Origin: an uncultured Clostridia bacterium
GTDB taxonomy: Bacteria > Bacillota > Clostridia > Oscillospirales > Acutalibacteraceae
NCBI GenBank assembly: GCA_947627135.1
Contig: CANQUV010000019.1
Location: 1 to 32,019 of the forward strand
Direction: 5' to 3'
Length of the DNA stretch: 32,019 nt
Part shown: positions 1 to 7,575 of the stretch, in pieces
Numbering within the stretch: position 1 is the first letter of the stretch
How the letters are laid out: each line of letters starts with the position of its first letter
Notes under the pieces: model-generated
Seen by the model: only the letters and a program-made list of their open reading frames with translations
The model's database searches: none
Told to the model about the DNA's origin: nothing
Translations under genes and position numbers: made by a program

Positions 1-71
<71 letters not shown>

Positions 72-180
72 ATATATGGTTGCTGTGCTTAAAACAGAGC
101 TTGCTGAAGCCTATCGTTCTTTACTAAGGATTTTTCAAGAACTGCCTCCATTAAATACAACCCTCTGTGACAGCTTAATT

Positions 181-209
181 ATTTTATCACCTATATATAT
201 ATTTGTCAA
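181..209 (-). promoter_or_regulatory. Consensus sigma-A-type promoter for the tRNA
   Basis: On the minus strand TTGACA (204-209) is followed after exactly 17 bases by TAAAAT (181-186). The perfect -35 box and ideal spacing fit a stable-RNA promoter. The tRNA 5' end is about 100 bases downstream, so the transcript carries a leader that must be removed by processing. I see no gene in that leader. Confidence 0.75.
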
Positions 210-317
210 GTAGTAATTTATATTTGTCCTATATTCTTAGTTAAAACTTGTAAATTACTCTTTTTAATCATATCCTGGATTATTATATGTTAATATTTTT
301 AATATTATTCCAATTTA

Positions 318-346
318 TTGCATTTTCTAAATGATGTTGATATAAT
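318..346 (+). promoter_or_regulatory. Promoter of metG
   Basis: TTGCAT (318-323), a 17-base spacer and TATAAT (341-346), 37 bases before the metG start. The leader is too short for a T-box, and no T-box specifier domain or antiterminator motif is visible. Confidence 0.75.
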
Positions 347-383
347 AATATATTATATGTAAAAATTAACGGGAGGAAAAATC

Positions 384-2318
384 ATGTGTGTGAAAAAGCC
401 TTATTATATAACCACGGCAATTGCTTATACTTCAAGAAAGCCACACATAGGCAACAGCTATGAAATCGTGCTGACAGACGCTTTGGCAAGATACAAACGT
501 TTGCAGGGTTACGATGTTTTCTTTTTAACAGGAACAGACGAGCACGGACAAAAAATAGAAGAATACGCAAAAGCGTCAGGAGTAACGCCGAAAGAATATG
601 TTGATAAAGTATCAGGAGAAATCCGTTCTATATGCGATATTTTAAACACAACCTATAACCATTTCATAAGGACAACTGATGATTATCACGAAAAGGTCGT
701 GCAAAAAATATTCAAAAAGCTTTATGAACAAGGCGACATTTACAAAAGCGAATACGAAGGCCTTTACTGCACACCCTGCGAGAGCTTCTGGACGGAATCC
801 CAGCTTGTAGACGGAAAATGTCCCGACTGTGGAAGAGAGGTAAAGAAGGCAAAGGAAGAAGCATATTTTTTAAAGCTTTCAAAATACCAGAAACAGCTTG
901 AAGATTATATAGAAAGCCATCCTGATTTCATATATCCTGAGAGCCGTAAAAAGGAAATGTTAAATAATTTTATAAAGCCCGGCTTACAGGACTTATGCGT
1001 ATCACGAACAAGCTTTAAATGGGGAATTCCCGTAAGTTTTGACGATAATCACGTTATATATGTGTGGATAGACGCATTGTCAAACTATATAACCGCCTTA
1101 GGTTATGACCCTGACGGAAGCTCAGAAAATTATAAAAAATACTGGCCTGCCGATGTTCATATTATTGGCAAGGATATTTTAAGGTTTCATACAATTTACT
1201 GGCCGATAATGCTTATGGCACTAGGCGAGCCTTTGCCGAAACAAGTATTCGGACACCCGTGGCTGCTGTTTGGCGAGGATAAAATGAGTAAATCAAGAGG
1301 TAATGTAATTTACGCTGACGATTTAGTAAATCTAATAGGTGTAGATGCGGTTAGATATTATCTTCTTTCGGAGATGCCATATATCAGCGACGGTTCAATA
1401 ACCTATGAAACTATTATAGAGAGATTTAACTCTGACCTTGCAAACACTTTAGGCAATCTTGTAAACAGAAGTATTGCCATGAACAACAAATACTTTGACG
1501 GAGTTATTCAGACTCCCGATGACAAAGAGCCAATTGATGACGAGCTTAAGGATTTGTGTATAGATACCGTAAAAAAAGTAGATGAGCTTTTAAGCACATT
1601 CAGAATGAGCGACGCTTTAGATGCCATATTTAATTTGGCACGCAGATGCAATAAATATATTGATGAAACTACCCCATGGATACTGGCAAAAAATGAAGAT
1701 ACACAAAAGCGTTTAGGAACAGTTCTTTACAATTTAATGGAAAGTATCCGGTTTATAGCCGTTTTGCTTTCTCCCTTTATGCCGGATACGGCAAAAATCA
1801 TTTTAAAACAGCTTAACTGCAATATTGACAGTTATGAAAGTCTATCTTCATTTGGAGCATTAAAACATGGAGAAAAAGTAAATACGGCAACCCCGATTTT
1901 CCAAAGAATTGACGCTGAAAAAATGCTTACAGAAATTGCAGAAAAACAAATAGAAAGTGCAAAAGAAGAAAAGTCAATTGAAGAAATTGAGGGTGTTGCA
2001 CAAATAGGCATTGAAGATTTTTGCAAAGTCGATTTAAAGGTTGCCGAAATCACCGCATGCGAGCCAATAAAAAAGGCAAAAAAATTGTTAAAGCTTACTG
2101 TAAACGACGGTATAAGTGAGCGAACGGTTGCAAGCGGAATTGCAAAATTTTATACTCCCGATGATTTAATCGGCAGAAAAATAATACTTGTTTCTAATCT
2201 TAAACCTGCAAAACTATGTGGAGTTGAAAGCTGCGGAATGATACTCGCAGCCACCTGCAAGGAAGATGTAAAGGTTATTTTTGTTGATGAAATGGAAACA
2301 GGTTCTAAAATAAGCTGA
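384..2318 (+). CDS. metG: Methionyl-tRNA synthetase
   Basis: Charges tRNA-Met and tRNA-fMet with methionine in the cytoplasm. The 644-residue product has the class I signature as HIGN (residues 21-24), a KMSKS loop (300-304), and a four-cysteine zinc knuckle (C129, C132, C146, C149). It has the bacterial C-terminal tRNA-binding (Trbp111-like) domain from about residue 540 to the end. The length fits the family form that carries this domain. The start is set by a strong GGGAGG ribosome binding site at 371-376, seven bases before ATG. It is transcribed alone from a consensus promoter and ends at a strong terminator. Its position beside an initiator tRNA gene is probably coincidental, since they are divergent with separate promoters. 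Confidence 0.97.
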   Translation: MCVKKPYYITTAIAYTSRKPHIGNSYEIVLTDALARYKRLQGYDVFFLTGTDEHGQKIEEYAKASGVTPKEYVDKVSGEIRSICDILNTTYNHFIRTTDDYHEKVVQKIFKKLYEQGDIYKSEYEGLYCTPCESFWTESQLVDGKCPDCGREVKKAKEEAYFLKLSKYQKQLEDYIESHPDFIYPESRKKEMLNNFIKPGLQDLCVSRTSFKWGIPVSFDDNHVIYVWIDALSNYITALGYDPDGSSENYKKYWPADVHIIGKDILRFHTIYWPIMLMALGEPLPKQVFGHPWLLFGEDKMSKSRGNVIYADDLVNLIGVDAVRYYLLSEMPYISDGSITYETIIERFNSDLANTLGNLVNRSIAMNNKYFDGVIQTPDDKEPIDDELKDLCIDTVKKVDELLSTFRMSDALDAIFNLARRCNKYIDETTPWILAKNEDTQKRLGTVLYNLMESIRFIAVLLSPFMPDTAKIILKQLNCNIDSYESLSSFGALKHGEKVNTATPIFQRIDAEKMLTEIAEKQIESAKEEKSIEEIEGVAQIGIEDFCKVDLKVAEITACEPIKKAKKLLKLTVNDGISERTVASGIAKFYTPDDLIGRKIILVSNLKPAKLCGVESCGMILAATCKEDVKVIFVDEMETGSKIS

Positions 2319-2332
2319 TAATAAAAATTATA

Positions 2333-2383
2333 AATGGGTCGGTTTAAAATTTTTAGAGTTTTAAACCGACCCATTATTTTTTT
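2333..2383 (+). terminator. Intrinsic terminator after metG
   Basis: A perfect 17-bp stem (2333-2349 with 2359-2375, core GGGTCGG/CCGACCC), a 9-base loop and a T-run at 2377-2383. The minus-strand side is also fairly U-rich, so it may also stop transcription coming from the convergent gene at 2424-2900. Confidence 0.9.
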
Positions 2384-2423
2384 AACAAATTTTAAATTTT
2401 GGTTTATTTCTTGTTGAGATAAA

Positions 2424-2900
2424 TTAATCTTTAATATTCTTGTATGCACCGATCAGGTAAAGTATAGGAACAATTAAACCTGATATACAGCTGAATAAAT
2501 TACTCATAACCGCACTAAAATTAAATTCAGCAGTATTTACTATCATACCATAAATAATATTTACAATTGTTATTAATATGAGCATAACTCCAAAAACAAT
2601 ACAAGGCTTTGCTGATTTTGGAACGCCTGACTTTTTAACACCAAGTACACCTGCAATCAATTCAACAAGCGATATAATAATTGCAAAAACTGAAAATGCA
2701 GCTATATATTCAAACAATGCATTAATTTGTGCTTCAGTGAATTGGGGTATCGCAGATAACAGTTCACTTATTTGAATTGTTCCTGAAAAAAATATTGCTG
2801 ATACACCAGCAAGTATAATGCCTCCTAGCAATCCAAAAATTGAAAGAATGATCATTATAATTCCGGTTGCCTTTAATAGTACTTTACCTTTTGCTTCCAT
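2424..2900 (-). CDS. Small four-helix membrane protein, function unknown
   Basis: I do not recognise this 158-residue protein beyond its topology. Four hydrophobic segments are visible: near residues 10-37 (rich in I/L/G), about 62-88, 98-120 and 130-152. There is a short basic N-terminus, a loop between helices 1 and 2 (about 38-60), and a Lys-rich segment (KKSGVPKSAK) between helices 2 and 3. No catalytic motif or signal cleavage site is evident. The ATG at 2900 is supported by GGGGGA about eight bases upstream, and a good promoter lies at 2951-2979. It is monocistronic and convergent with metG. It could belong to a DUF4064-like family, but this is a guess from size and helix layout. Confidence 0.75.
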   Translation of the reverse strand: MEAKGKVLLKATGIIMIILSIFGLLGGIILAGVSAIFFSGTIQISELLSAIPQFTEAQINALFEYIAAFSVFAIIISLVELIAGVLGVKKSGVPKSAKPCIVFGVMLILITIVNIIYGMIVNTAEFNFSAVMSNLFSCISGLIVPILYLIGAYKNIKD

Positions 2901-2950
2901 AATATTAAATTCCCCCTGTAAAATTAATATCGGGTTATGCCCTTGATTTT

Positions 2951-2979
2951 ATTTTACAATAAATAAATAATAATTGCAA
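2951..2979 (-). promoter_or_regulatory. Promoter of the membrane protein gene
   Basis: On the minus strand TTGCAA (2974-2979), a 17-base spacer and TAAAAT (2951-2956). The -35 lies inside a short palindrome (ATTGCA AC TGCAAT, about 2973-2986) just past the stop codon of the upstream regulator gene. Confidence 0.6.
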
Positions 2980-2987
2980 CTGCAATT

Positions 2988-3671
2988 TTACAAAAAATTA
3001 CAACTTTCATTATTTGAAAGTATTTGCTCTATTGCATTTTGATTTTTAATTTCTATTTCCCTGTAATTTGTTTTTATATAACCTCTTTTGCAAAATCTGT
3101 TTAGTATCTTACTTACCGTCACCCTCGAAACCCCGGCCATATTTCCTATTTCCTCGTGAGTTAAATGAACTACGGTTTTTTTGTTTACTGTAATTTTATA
3201 CTGTAATAAAAGCTGTGCAATTCGTTCATCTGCTTTTAAAAATGTCATAGAGTCTATTTGTGAGGATAACATTCTTATCCGCTTTGCCTGATTTTCCAGA
3301 AGTTCCATAGCAAGTCTGGGATATTGCCTGATAAGCTCAATAAGCTTTTTTCTGTCTATAACAACTATTTCGGATTTTGTAACCGCCTTTGCAGAACTTA
3401 CCCTTGGCATTTTATCAAAAAAAGCCGCTTCTCCCAAAATCTCTCCGTTTTGTGCTGTATTTAGAGTTTTTTCAATTCCTTCGGGAGATGTCATAAAAAC
3501 ATTTACCTTTCCCTTTGAAAGATAATAAAAACTGTTTGCAAAATCTCCTTGATAATATATTATATCTCCTTTTTCGTATAACTTTTTAGGTCCAGAATTT
3601 TCAAGAACTATTTGTATTTCATTGTTTATCTGAAAATTTGTCTGTTGGTTATGAACAAAAATGTTTTCCAA
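2988..3671 (-). CDS. Crp/Fnr-family transcriptional regulator
   Basis: A DNA-binding regulator of 227 residues. The N-terminal cyclic-nucleotide-binding-type beta barrel covers about residues 25-115, with a phosphate-cassette-like stretch GEAAFFDKMPRVSS at 80-93. A dimerisation helix follows (about 115-140), then a C-terminal winged helix (LTHEEIGNMAGVSRVTVSKI, 170-189). The Arg and Ser of the cassette are kept, so a nucleotide-like ligand is possible. The FNR four-cysteine iron-sulfur set is absent. The frame extends upstream to a TTG at 3737, but GGGAG (3678-3682) sits correctly for the TTG at 3671, which I take as the start. It is divergent from leuCD, with its promoter reaching into the leuC promoter region. 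Its target genes cannot be read from the sequence. Confidence 0.9.
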   Translation of the reverse strand: MENIFVHNQQTNFQINNEIQIVLENSGPKKLYEKGDIIYYQGDFANSFYYLSKGKVNVFMTSPEGIEKTLNTAQNGEILGEAAFFDKMPRVSSAKAVTKSEIVVIDRKKLIELIRQYPRLAMELLENQAKRIRMLSSQIDSMTFLKADERIAQLLLQYKITVNKKTVVHLTHEEIGNMAGVSRVTVSKILNRFCKRGYIKTNYREIEIKNQNAIEQILSNNESCNFL

Positions 3672-3707
3672 AATTATCTCCCTTTTCAGCTGTAATTTAT
3701 TTATATA

Positions 3708-3737
3708 ATTGTAGCATAGTTTACAATCTTTTGACAA
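3708..3737 (-). promoter_or_regulatory. Promoter of the Crp/Fnr gene, overlapping the leuC side
   Basis: On the minus strand TTGTCA (3732-3737), an 18-base spacer and TACAAT (3708-3713). The same bases read on the plus strand give TTGACA (3731-3736), a good -35 for leuC, although no convincing -10 follows it at the right distance (only TAAATT or TTTAAT at 15 or 19 bases). The two promoters may therefore face each other and share their -35 bases. Confidence 0.55.
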
Positions 3738-3796
3738 TAGTTATGCAATAATAAATTTAATAAAGGATAAACACTATAAATTAAGGAGTGAGTTTT

Positions 3797-5062
3797 ATGG
3801 GAATGACTATGTCACAAAAAATTCTTGCAGCACACGCAGGGCTTCCGCAGGTAAAAGCAGGTCAGCTTATTGAAGCAAACCTTGATATGGTTCTTGGAAA
3901 TGATGTTACATCTCCTGTTGCAATCAATGTATTTACAGAAAATAAAGCAACATCTGTTTTTGACAATACAAAAATTGCCATGATAATGGACCATTTTACA
4001 CCTAATAAGGATATTAAAGCCGCAACACAGGTTAAACAGGTAAGAGAATTTGCGAACAAGTATGATATCAAAAACTACAAAGATGTTGGCCAAATGGGTA
4101 TTGAACACGCACTTTTGCCTGAACAGGGACTTGTTGGTCCCGGATGTCTTTGTATCGGTGCAGATTCCCACACCTGTACTTACGGAGCTTTAGGTGCTTT
4201 TTCAACAGGCGTAGGTTCTACGGATATGGCCGCAGGTATGATAAGCGGTAAAGCGTGGTTTAAGGTTCCGTCTGCAATAAGGTTTGAGCTTGTGGGAAAA
4301 CCACAGGGTTATGTAAGCGGAAAAGATGTAATTTTGCATATTATCGGCAAAATCGGGGTTGACGGCGCTCTTTATAAATCAATGGAATTTTGCGGCGAAG
4401 GCTTGAAGTATTTAAATATTGACGATAGACTTTGTGTAGCAAATATGGCTATTGAAGCAGGTGCAAAAAACGGAATATTCCCTGTTGACGACATTACAAG
4501 AGAATATTGTAACGGCAGATATCAGGGCACGCCTGTTGAATACACAGCAGATAAAGACGCCGAATACGATGAAACTTATGTAATTAATTTAAGCGAACTT
4601 AAACCTACGGTTGCTTATCCACATCTTCCCGAAAACACTAAAACAGTTGATGAAATCGGGGAAACAGAGGTTAAAATCGATCAGGTTGTTATCGGTTCCT
4701 GTACAAACGGAAGGATTTCCGATTTAAGAGCTGCTGCAGAAATTTTAAAGGGCAGAAAGCTTGCGAAAAATGTAAGATGTATAATATTCCCCGGAACTCA
4801 GCAAATCTGGCTTGAGGCTATGCACGAGGGATTGTTTGACATTTTTATTGAAGCAGGAGCAGTAGTATCTACTCCCACTTGCGGACCTTGTCTGGGCGGA
4901 CACATGGGTATCCTTGCGGCAGGAGAAAAGGCAATTTCAACAACAAACAGAAACTTTGTAGGCCGTATGGGACATATTGACAGTGAAATTTACCTTGCAA
5001 GTCCGGCCGTTGCCGCTGCAAGTGCAGTAACAGGATATATTACAGATCCTGCAAAGCTTTAA
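3797..5062 (+). CDS. leuC: 3-Isopropylmalate dehydratase large subunit
   Basis: The large, iron-sulfur subunit of isopropylmalate isomerase (leucine biosynthesis). It converts 2-isopropylmalate to 3-isopropylmalate together with LeuD. The 421-residue product is an aconitase-superfamily protein of the shorter, archaeal/Thermotoga-like type. The [4Fe-4S] ligands are visible as C302 (GSCTNGR), C362 and C365 (TCGPCLGG). The frame continues upstream to a GTG at 3788, but AGGAG at 3784-3788 overlaps that codon and is spaced correctly for the ATG at 3797. leuD follows after 17 bases. leuA and leuB are not nearby. Homoaconitase or a dimethylmalate dehydratase-type hydrolyase is an alternative that sequence alone cannot exclude. 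Confidence 0.92.
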   Translation: MGMTMSQKILAAHAGLPQVKAGQLIEANLDMVLGNDVTSPVAINVFTENKATSVFDNTKIAMIMDHFTPNKDIKAATQVKQVREFANKYDIKNYKDVGQMGIEHALLPEQGLVGPGCLCIGADSHTCTYGALGAFSTGVGSTDMAAGMISGKAWFKVPSAIRFELVGKPQGYVSGKDVILHIIGKIGVDGALYKSMEFCGEGLKYLNIDDRLCVANMAIEAGAKNGIFPVDDITREYCNGRYQGTPVEYTADKDAEYDETYVINLSELKPTVAYPHLPENTKTVDEIGETEVKIDQVVIGSCTNGRISDLRAAAEILKGRKLAKNVRCIIFPGTQQIWLEAMHEGLFDIFIEAGAVVSTPTCGPCLGGHMGILAAGEKAISTTNRNFVGRMGHIDSEIYLASPAVAAASAVTGYITDPAKL

Positions 5063-5079
5063 TAGAGGAGGTAAATAAT

Positions 5080-5559
5080 ATGAACGCAAAAGGTACAGTA
5101 CATAAATTCGGAGATAATGTTGATACCGATGTTATTATTCCTGCAAGATATTTAAACACAGCCTCACACAAAGAGCTTGCGGCTCATTGTATGGAAGATA
5201 TTGATAAAGAGTTTGTAAACAAAGTCAAAGAAGGCGACATTATGGTTGCAAAAAAGAACTTCGGGTGCGGAAGTTCAAGAGAACATGCACCTATTGCCAT
5301 AAAAGCATCCGGAATATCCTGCGTAATTGCGTCTACATTTGCAAGAATTTTTTACAGAAACTCAATTAATATTGGACTTCCAATTCTTGAATGTGACGAA
5401 GCCGCAAAGGATATTAATGATGGAGATACTGTTTCGGTCAATTTTGATACCGGCATTATTACAAACGAAACAACAGGAAAAACATATCAGGCAGAACCAT
5501 TTCCCGAATTTATACAAAACATCATTAAAAAAGGCGGACTTATTAATTCAATCATGTAA
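5080..5559 (+). CDS. leuD: 3-Isopropylmalate dehydratase small subunit
   Basis: The swivelling-domain partner of LeuC, which completes the active site. The 159-residue length fits the short LeuD class that pairs with the 420-residue LeuC type. The diagnostic substrate-recognition loop [12 protein letters not shown] is present near residues 60-71, preceded by the N-terminal [16 protein letters not shown] signature. The start is supported by GAGGAGG about seven bases before the ATG. It is co-transcribed with leuC and followed directly by a strong terminator, so the unit is only these two genes. Confidence 0.93.
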   Translation: MNAKGTVHKFGDNVDTDVIIPARYLNTASHKELAAHCMEDIDKEFVNKVKEGDIMVAKKNFGCGSSREHAPIAIKASGISCVIASTFARIFYRNSINIGLPILECDEAAKDINDGDTVSVNFDTGIITNETTGKTYQAEPFPEFIQNIIKKGGLINSIM

Positions 5560-5578
5560 CTAATTAAATTACATACTT

Positions 5579-5608
5579 AAAGGGCAAGCACCTTGCTTGC
5601 CCTTTTTT
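5579..5608 (+). terminator. Intrinsic terminator after leuD
   Basis: AAGGGCAAGC (5580-5589) pairs with GCTTGCCCTT (5595-5604) around a five-base loop, followed by a T-run to 5608. Confidence 0.92.
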
Positions 5609-5632
5609 CATTAAGGCAACAAATAGAAGTTT

Positions 5633-5671
5633 TCCTGTTTTGTAAAAGCTAAAAGATTTAAAAAAACAGGA
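5633..5671. repeat. Imperfect inverted repeat in the leuD-zeta intergenic region
   Basis: TCCTGTTTT (5633-5641) and AAAACAGGA (5663-5671) form a 9-bp stem with a 21-base loop. Outer GCAAC (about 5616-5620) and GTTGC (about 5693-5697) could pair around it. It lies between the leuD terminator and the next promoter, has no open frame with a ribosome binding site, and may be a small structured RNA or an element remnant. The rest of 5609-5752 is A/T-rich with nothing recognisable. Confidence 0.3.
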
Positions 5672-5752
5672 GATAAATTGTCGTTGCTCTATGGTAAATT
5701 TTTTCTAATATTATATTATTATTTAATCATTTAAAACATTTATATTTATTAT

Positions 5753-5781
5753 TTGACATAACCCCCTTGTCATAATATAAT
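5753..5781 (+). promoter_or_regulatory. Promoter of the zeta-like kinase-glf unit
   Basis: A perfect consensus: TTGACA (5753-5758), 17 bases, TATAAT (5776-5781), 23 bases before the first ATG. This is one of the strongest-looking promoters in the window. Confidence 0.85.
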
Positions 5782-5804
5782 ACTTATATAATTGGGGTGT
5801 TAGA

Positions 5805-6320
5805 ATGAAAACCTATACTATTATTGCCGGTGCAGACGATGTGGGCAAGAAGGTGTATCTTAATTTAATACAGACAAAGCCAAACAGTCTGGGACTTATT
5901 TTTTGTGACCTTTTGTCTGTTTATCTGGTGGCAAAAAATCCTGCTCAATGTATGGAAAAGGGCTATAATTTTACTGTTGAAACAACTCTTTTAAGCGACG
6001 AAGCTATCCTGCTTGCAAAAATAGCAAAGCAAAAAGGATACGAAGTACATCTTCATTTTATTGGAATAGACGACCGTGTAGGGCTTTTAAGTAAGGACGA
6101 AAAGGATGTTAGAATAGAAAAGTTTCATAAGCAGGCTAAAAATGTGATTAATCTTTTGCCCTATTGCGATTACGGTATTTTTGTGGATAATAACAACGAC
6201 TTTTCATATCTTGCAAAATATTCAGATAACAAAATCTTAATAAATAAAAATAATACCCCAAAATGGTTAAATTATATTGTAAATAAATTTGAAAACATAA
6301 ATTATGACCTGAAAGGCTGA
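5805..6320 (+). CDS. Zeta-toxin-like P-loop kinase with degenerate active site
   Basis: The 171-residue protein matches the layout of the zeta-toxin/COG4185 ATPase family. It has an N-terminal beta strand and P-loop (MKTYTIIAGADDVGKK), then NFTVETTLLS at the place of the family's substrate-binding ETT segment, KGYEVHLHFIGIDD as the core strand, and a PYCDYGIFVDN strand near residues 122-132. Active zeta kinases phosphorylate UDP-N-acetylglucosamine. Here the P-loop reads GADDVGKK, with Lys at 16 where Ser/Thr normally binds magnesium, and the Arg/Gly-rich segment after the core strand appears shortened. It may be inactive or altered. No antitoxin gene is adjacent. glf follows after five bases, so the two are co-transcribed. 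RBS GGGGTG precedes the ATG. Confidence 0.7.
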   Translation: MKTYTIIAGADDVGKKVYLNLIQTKPNSLGLIFCDLLSVYLVAKNPAQCMEKGYNFTVETTLLSDEAILLAKIAKQKGYEVHLHFIGIDDRVGLLSKDEKDVRIEKFHKQAKNVINLLPYCDYGIFVDNNNDFSYLAKYSDNKILINKNNTPKWLNYIVNKFENINYDLKG

Positions 6321-6325
6321 AACAA

Positions 6326-7447
6326 ATGAAAAAATATGATTATTTAATTGTAGGAAGCGGACTTTTCGGCGCTGTTTTTGCTTATGAAATGACTAAAAGA
6401 GGCAAAAAGTGTCTTGTAATAGATAAGCGTCCCAACATAGGGGGAAATATTTATACGAAAGAAATTGAAGGAATTAATGTTCATCAGTACGGCGCACATA
6501 TTTTCCACACTTCAAATAAAAAGGTTTGGGATTATATAAATCAGTTTGCGGAGTTTAACCGCTACACAAACTCTCCTGTTGCAATTTATAAGGACGAGCT
6601 TTATAATATGCCTTTTAATATGAACACTTTTTCTAAAATGTGGGGAGTTTTGACTCCAAAAGAAGCAAAGGCAAAAATTGACGAGCAAATAAAAGAAGCA
6701 AATATTAAAGAACCTAAAAACCTTGAAGAACAGGCAATATCACTTGTGGGAAAGGATATATATGAAAAGCTTGTTAAAGGTTATACTGAAAAACAATGGG
6801 GCAGAAAAGCAACAGAATTACCTTCCTTTATAATAAAGCGTCTTCCTGTAAGGCTTACCTATGACAACAACTATTTTAATGACAAATATCAGGGAATTCC
6901 GGAAGGCGGATACACACAAATTATTGAAAAAATGCTCAAAGGCTGTGATGTAAAGCTTAATACAGATTTTTTTGATAACAAGGATATGCTTAAATCTAAG
7001 GCAGATAGAATTTTGTTTACCGGAATGATTGATGAATACTTTGACCATTGTTACGGTTACCTTGAATACAGAAGCTTAAGATTTGAAACAGAGGTTCTTG
7101 ATGAAGAAAATTATCAGGGAAATGCCGTTGTAAACTATACAGAGTATGAAATTCCATATACAAGAATAATAGAGCATAAACACTTTGAATTTATGTGTCA
7201 GGACCCATCAAAAACTGTTTTAAAAACAGTTATCACAAGGGAATACCCTAACGACTGGAAACCGGGCGACGAACCTTATTATCCTTTGAACGACCAAAAG
7301 AATAACGAGCTTTTTGAAAAGTACAATAAGCTAGCAGAGAAAGAAACCGATGTTATATTCGGCGGCAGATTGGGAATGTATAAATATTTTGATATGCATA
7401 ATATAGTTGCCGAAGCATTAAAATGCGTTGAAAACGAACTAAAATAA
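6326..7447 (+). CDS. glf: UDP-galactopyranose mutase
   Basis: A flavoenzyme interconverting UDP-galactopyranose and UDP-galactofuranose, the donor for galactofuranose in surface polysaccharides. The 373-residue length is typical. The FAD-binding Rossmann start is clear (DYLIVGSGLFGAVFA, residues 5-19), followed by VIDKRPNIGGN and the family-specific HQYGAHIFHT stretch. The central GYTEKQWGR and LPVRLTYDNNYFND motifs and the C-terminal GGRLGMYKYFDMH flavin-contacting motif are all present. It is translated five bases after the zeta-like gene and ends at a terminator. No galactofuranosyltransferase lies next to it, so its polysaccharide genes must be elsewhere. Cytoplasmic. Confidence 0.95.
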   Translation: MKKYDYLIVGSGLFGAVFAYEMTKRGKKCLVIDKRPNIGGNIYTKEIEGINVHQYGAHIFHTSNKKVWDYINQFAEFNRYTNSPVAIYKDELYNMPFNMNTFSKMWGVLTPKEAKAKIDEQIKEANIKEPKNLEEQAISLVGKDIYEKLVKGYTEKQWGRKATELPSFIIKRLPVRLTYDNNYFNDKYQGIPEGGYTQIIEKMLKGCDVKLNTDFFDNKDMLKSKADRILFTGMIDEYFDHCYGYLEYRSLRFETEVLDEENYQGNAVVNYTEYEIPYTRIIEHKHFEFMCQDPSKTVLKTVITREYPNDWKPGDEPYYPLNDQKNNELFEKYNKLAEKETDVIFGGRLGMYKYFDMHNIVAEALKCVENELK

Positions 7448-7472
7448 TAAATAAAATAAGAAATAAATATAC

Positions 7473-7508
7473 CAAAACTGTCGTAAAAAATGCGGCAGTT
7501 TTGTTTTA
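7473..7508 (+). terminator. Intrinsic terminator after glf
   Basis: CAAAACTGTCG (7473-7483) pairs with CGGCAGTTTTG (7493-7503), with one G-T wobble, followed by TTTT. Confidence 0.85.
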
Positions 7509-7520
7509 TTAATTCTATTT

Positions 7521-7551
7521 AAAAAAAGGAGCAGTTTTAAACTGCTCCTTT
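7521..7551 (-). terminator. Intrinsic terminator of the Tim44-like gene
   Basis: AAAGGAGCAGTT (7525-7536) pairs with AACTGCTCCTTT (7540-7551). The A-run at 7521-7527 gives a U-tract on the minus strand. It lies back-to-back with the glf terminator. Confidence 0.88.
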
Positions 7552-7575
7552 ATCTGCTTTATATAATAATGACAA

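Noticed and set aside
214..383. T-box or S-box leader before metG
   Set aside because: The transcribed leader is only about 30 bases, with no antiterminator motif or long folded domain.
2988..3737. Longer form of the Crp/Fnr protein from the TTG at 3737, or an oxygen-sensing FNR
   Set aside because: The good ribosome binding site is in front of the TTG at 3671, the longer start would overlap the promoter, and the FNR-type N-terminal cysteine cluster is missing in the supported product.
5805..6320. Active zeta-type toxin-antitoxin system
   Set aside because: The P-loop is degenerate, no epsilon-like antitoxin precedes it, and its partner in the operon is glf.
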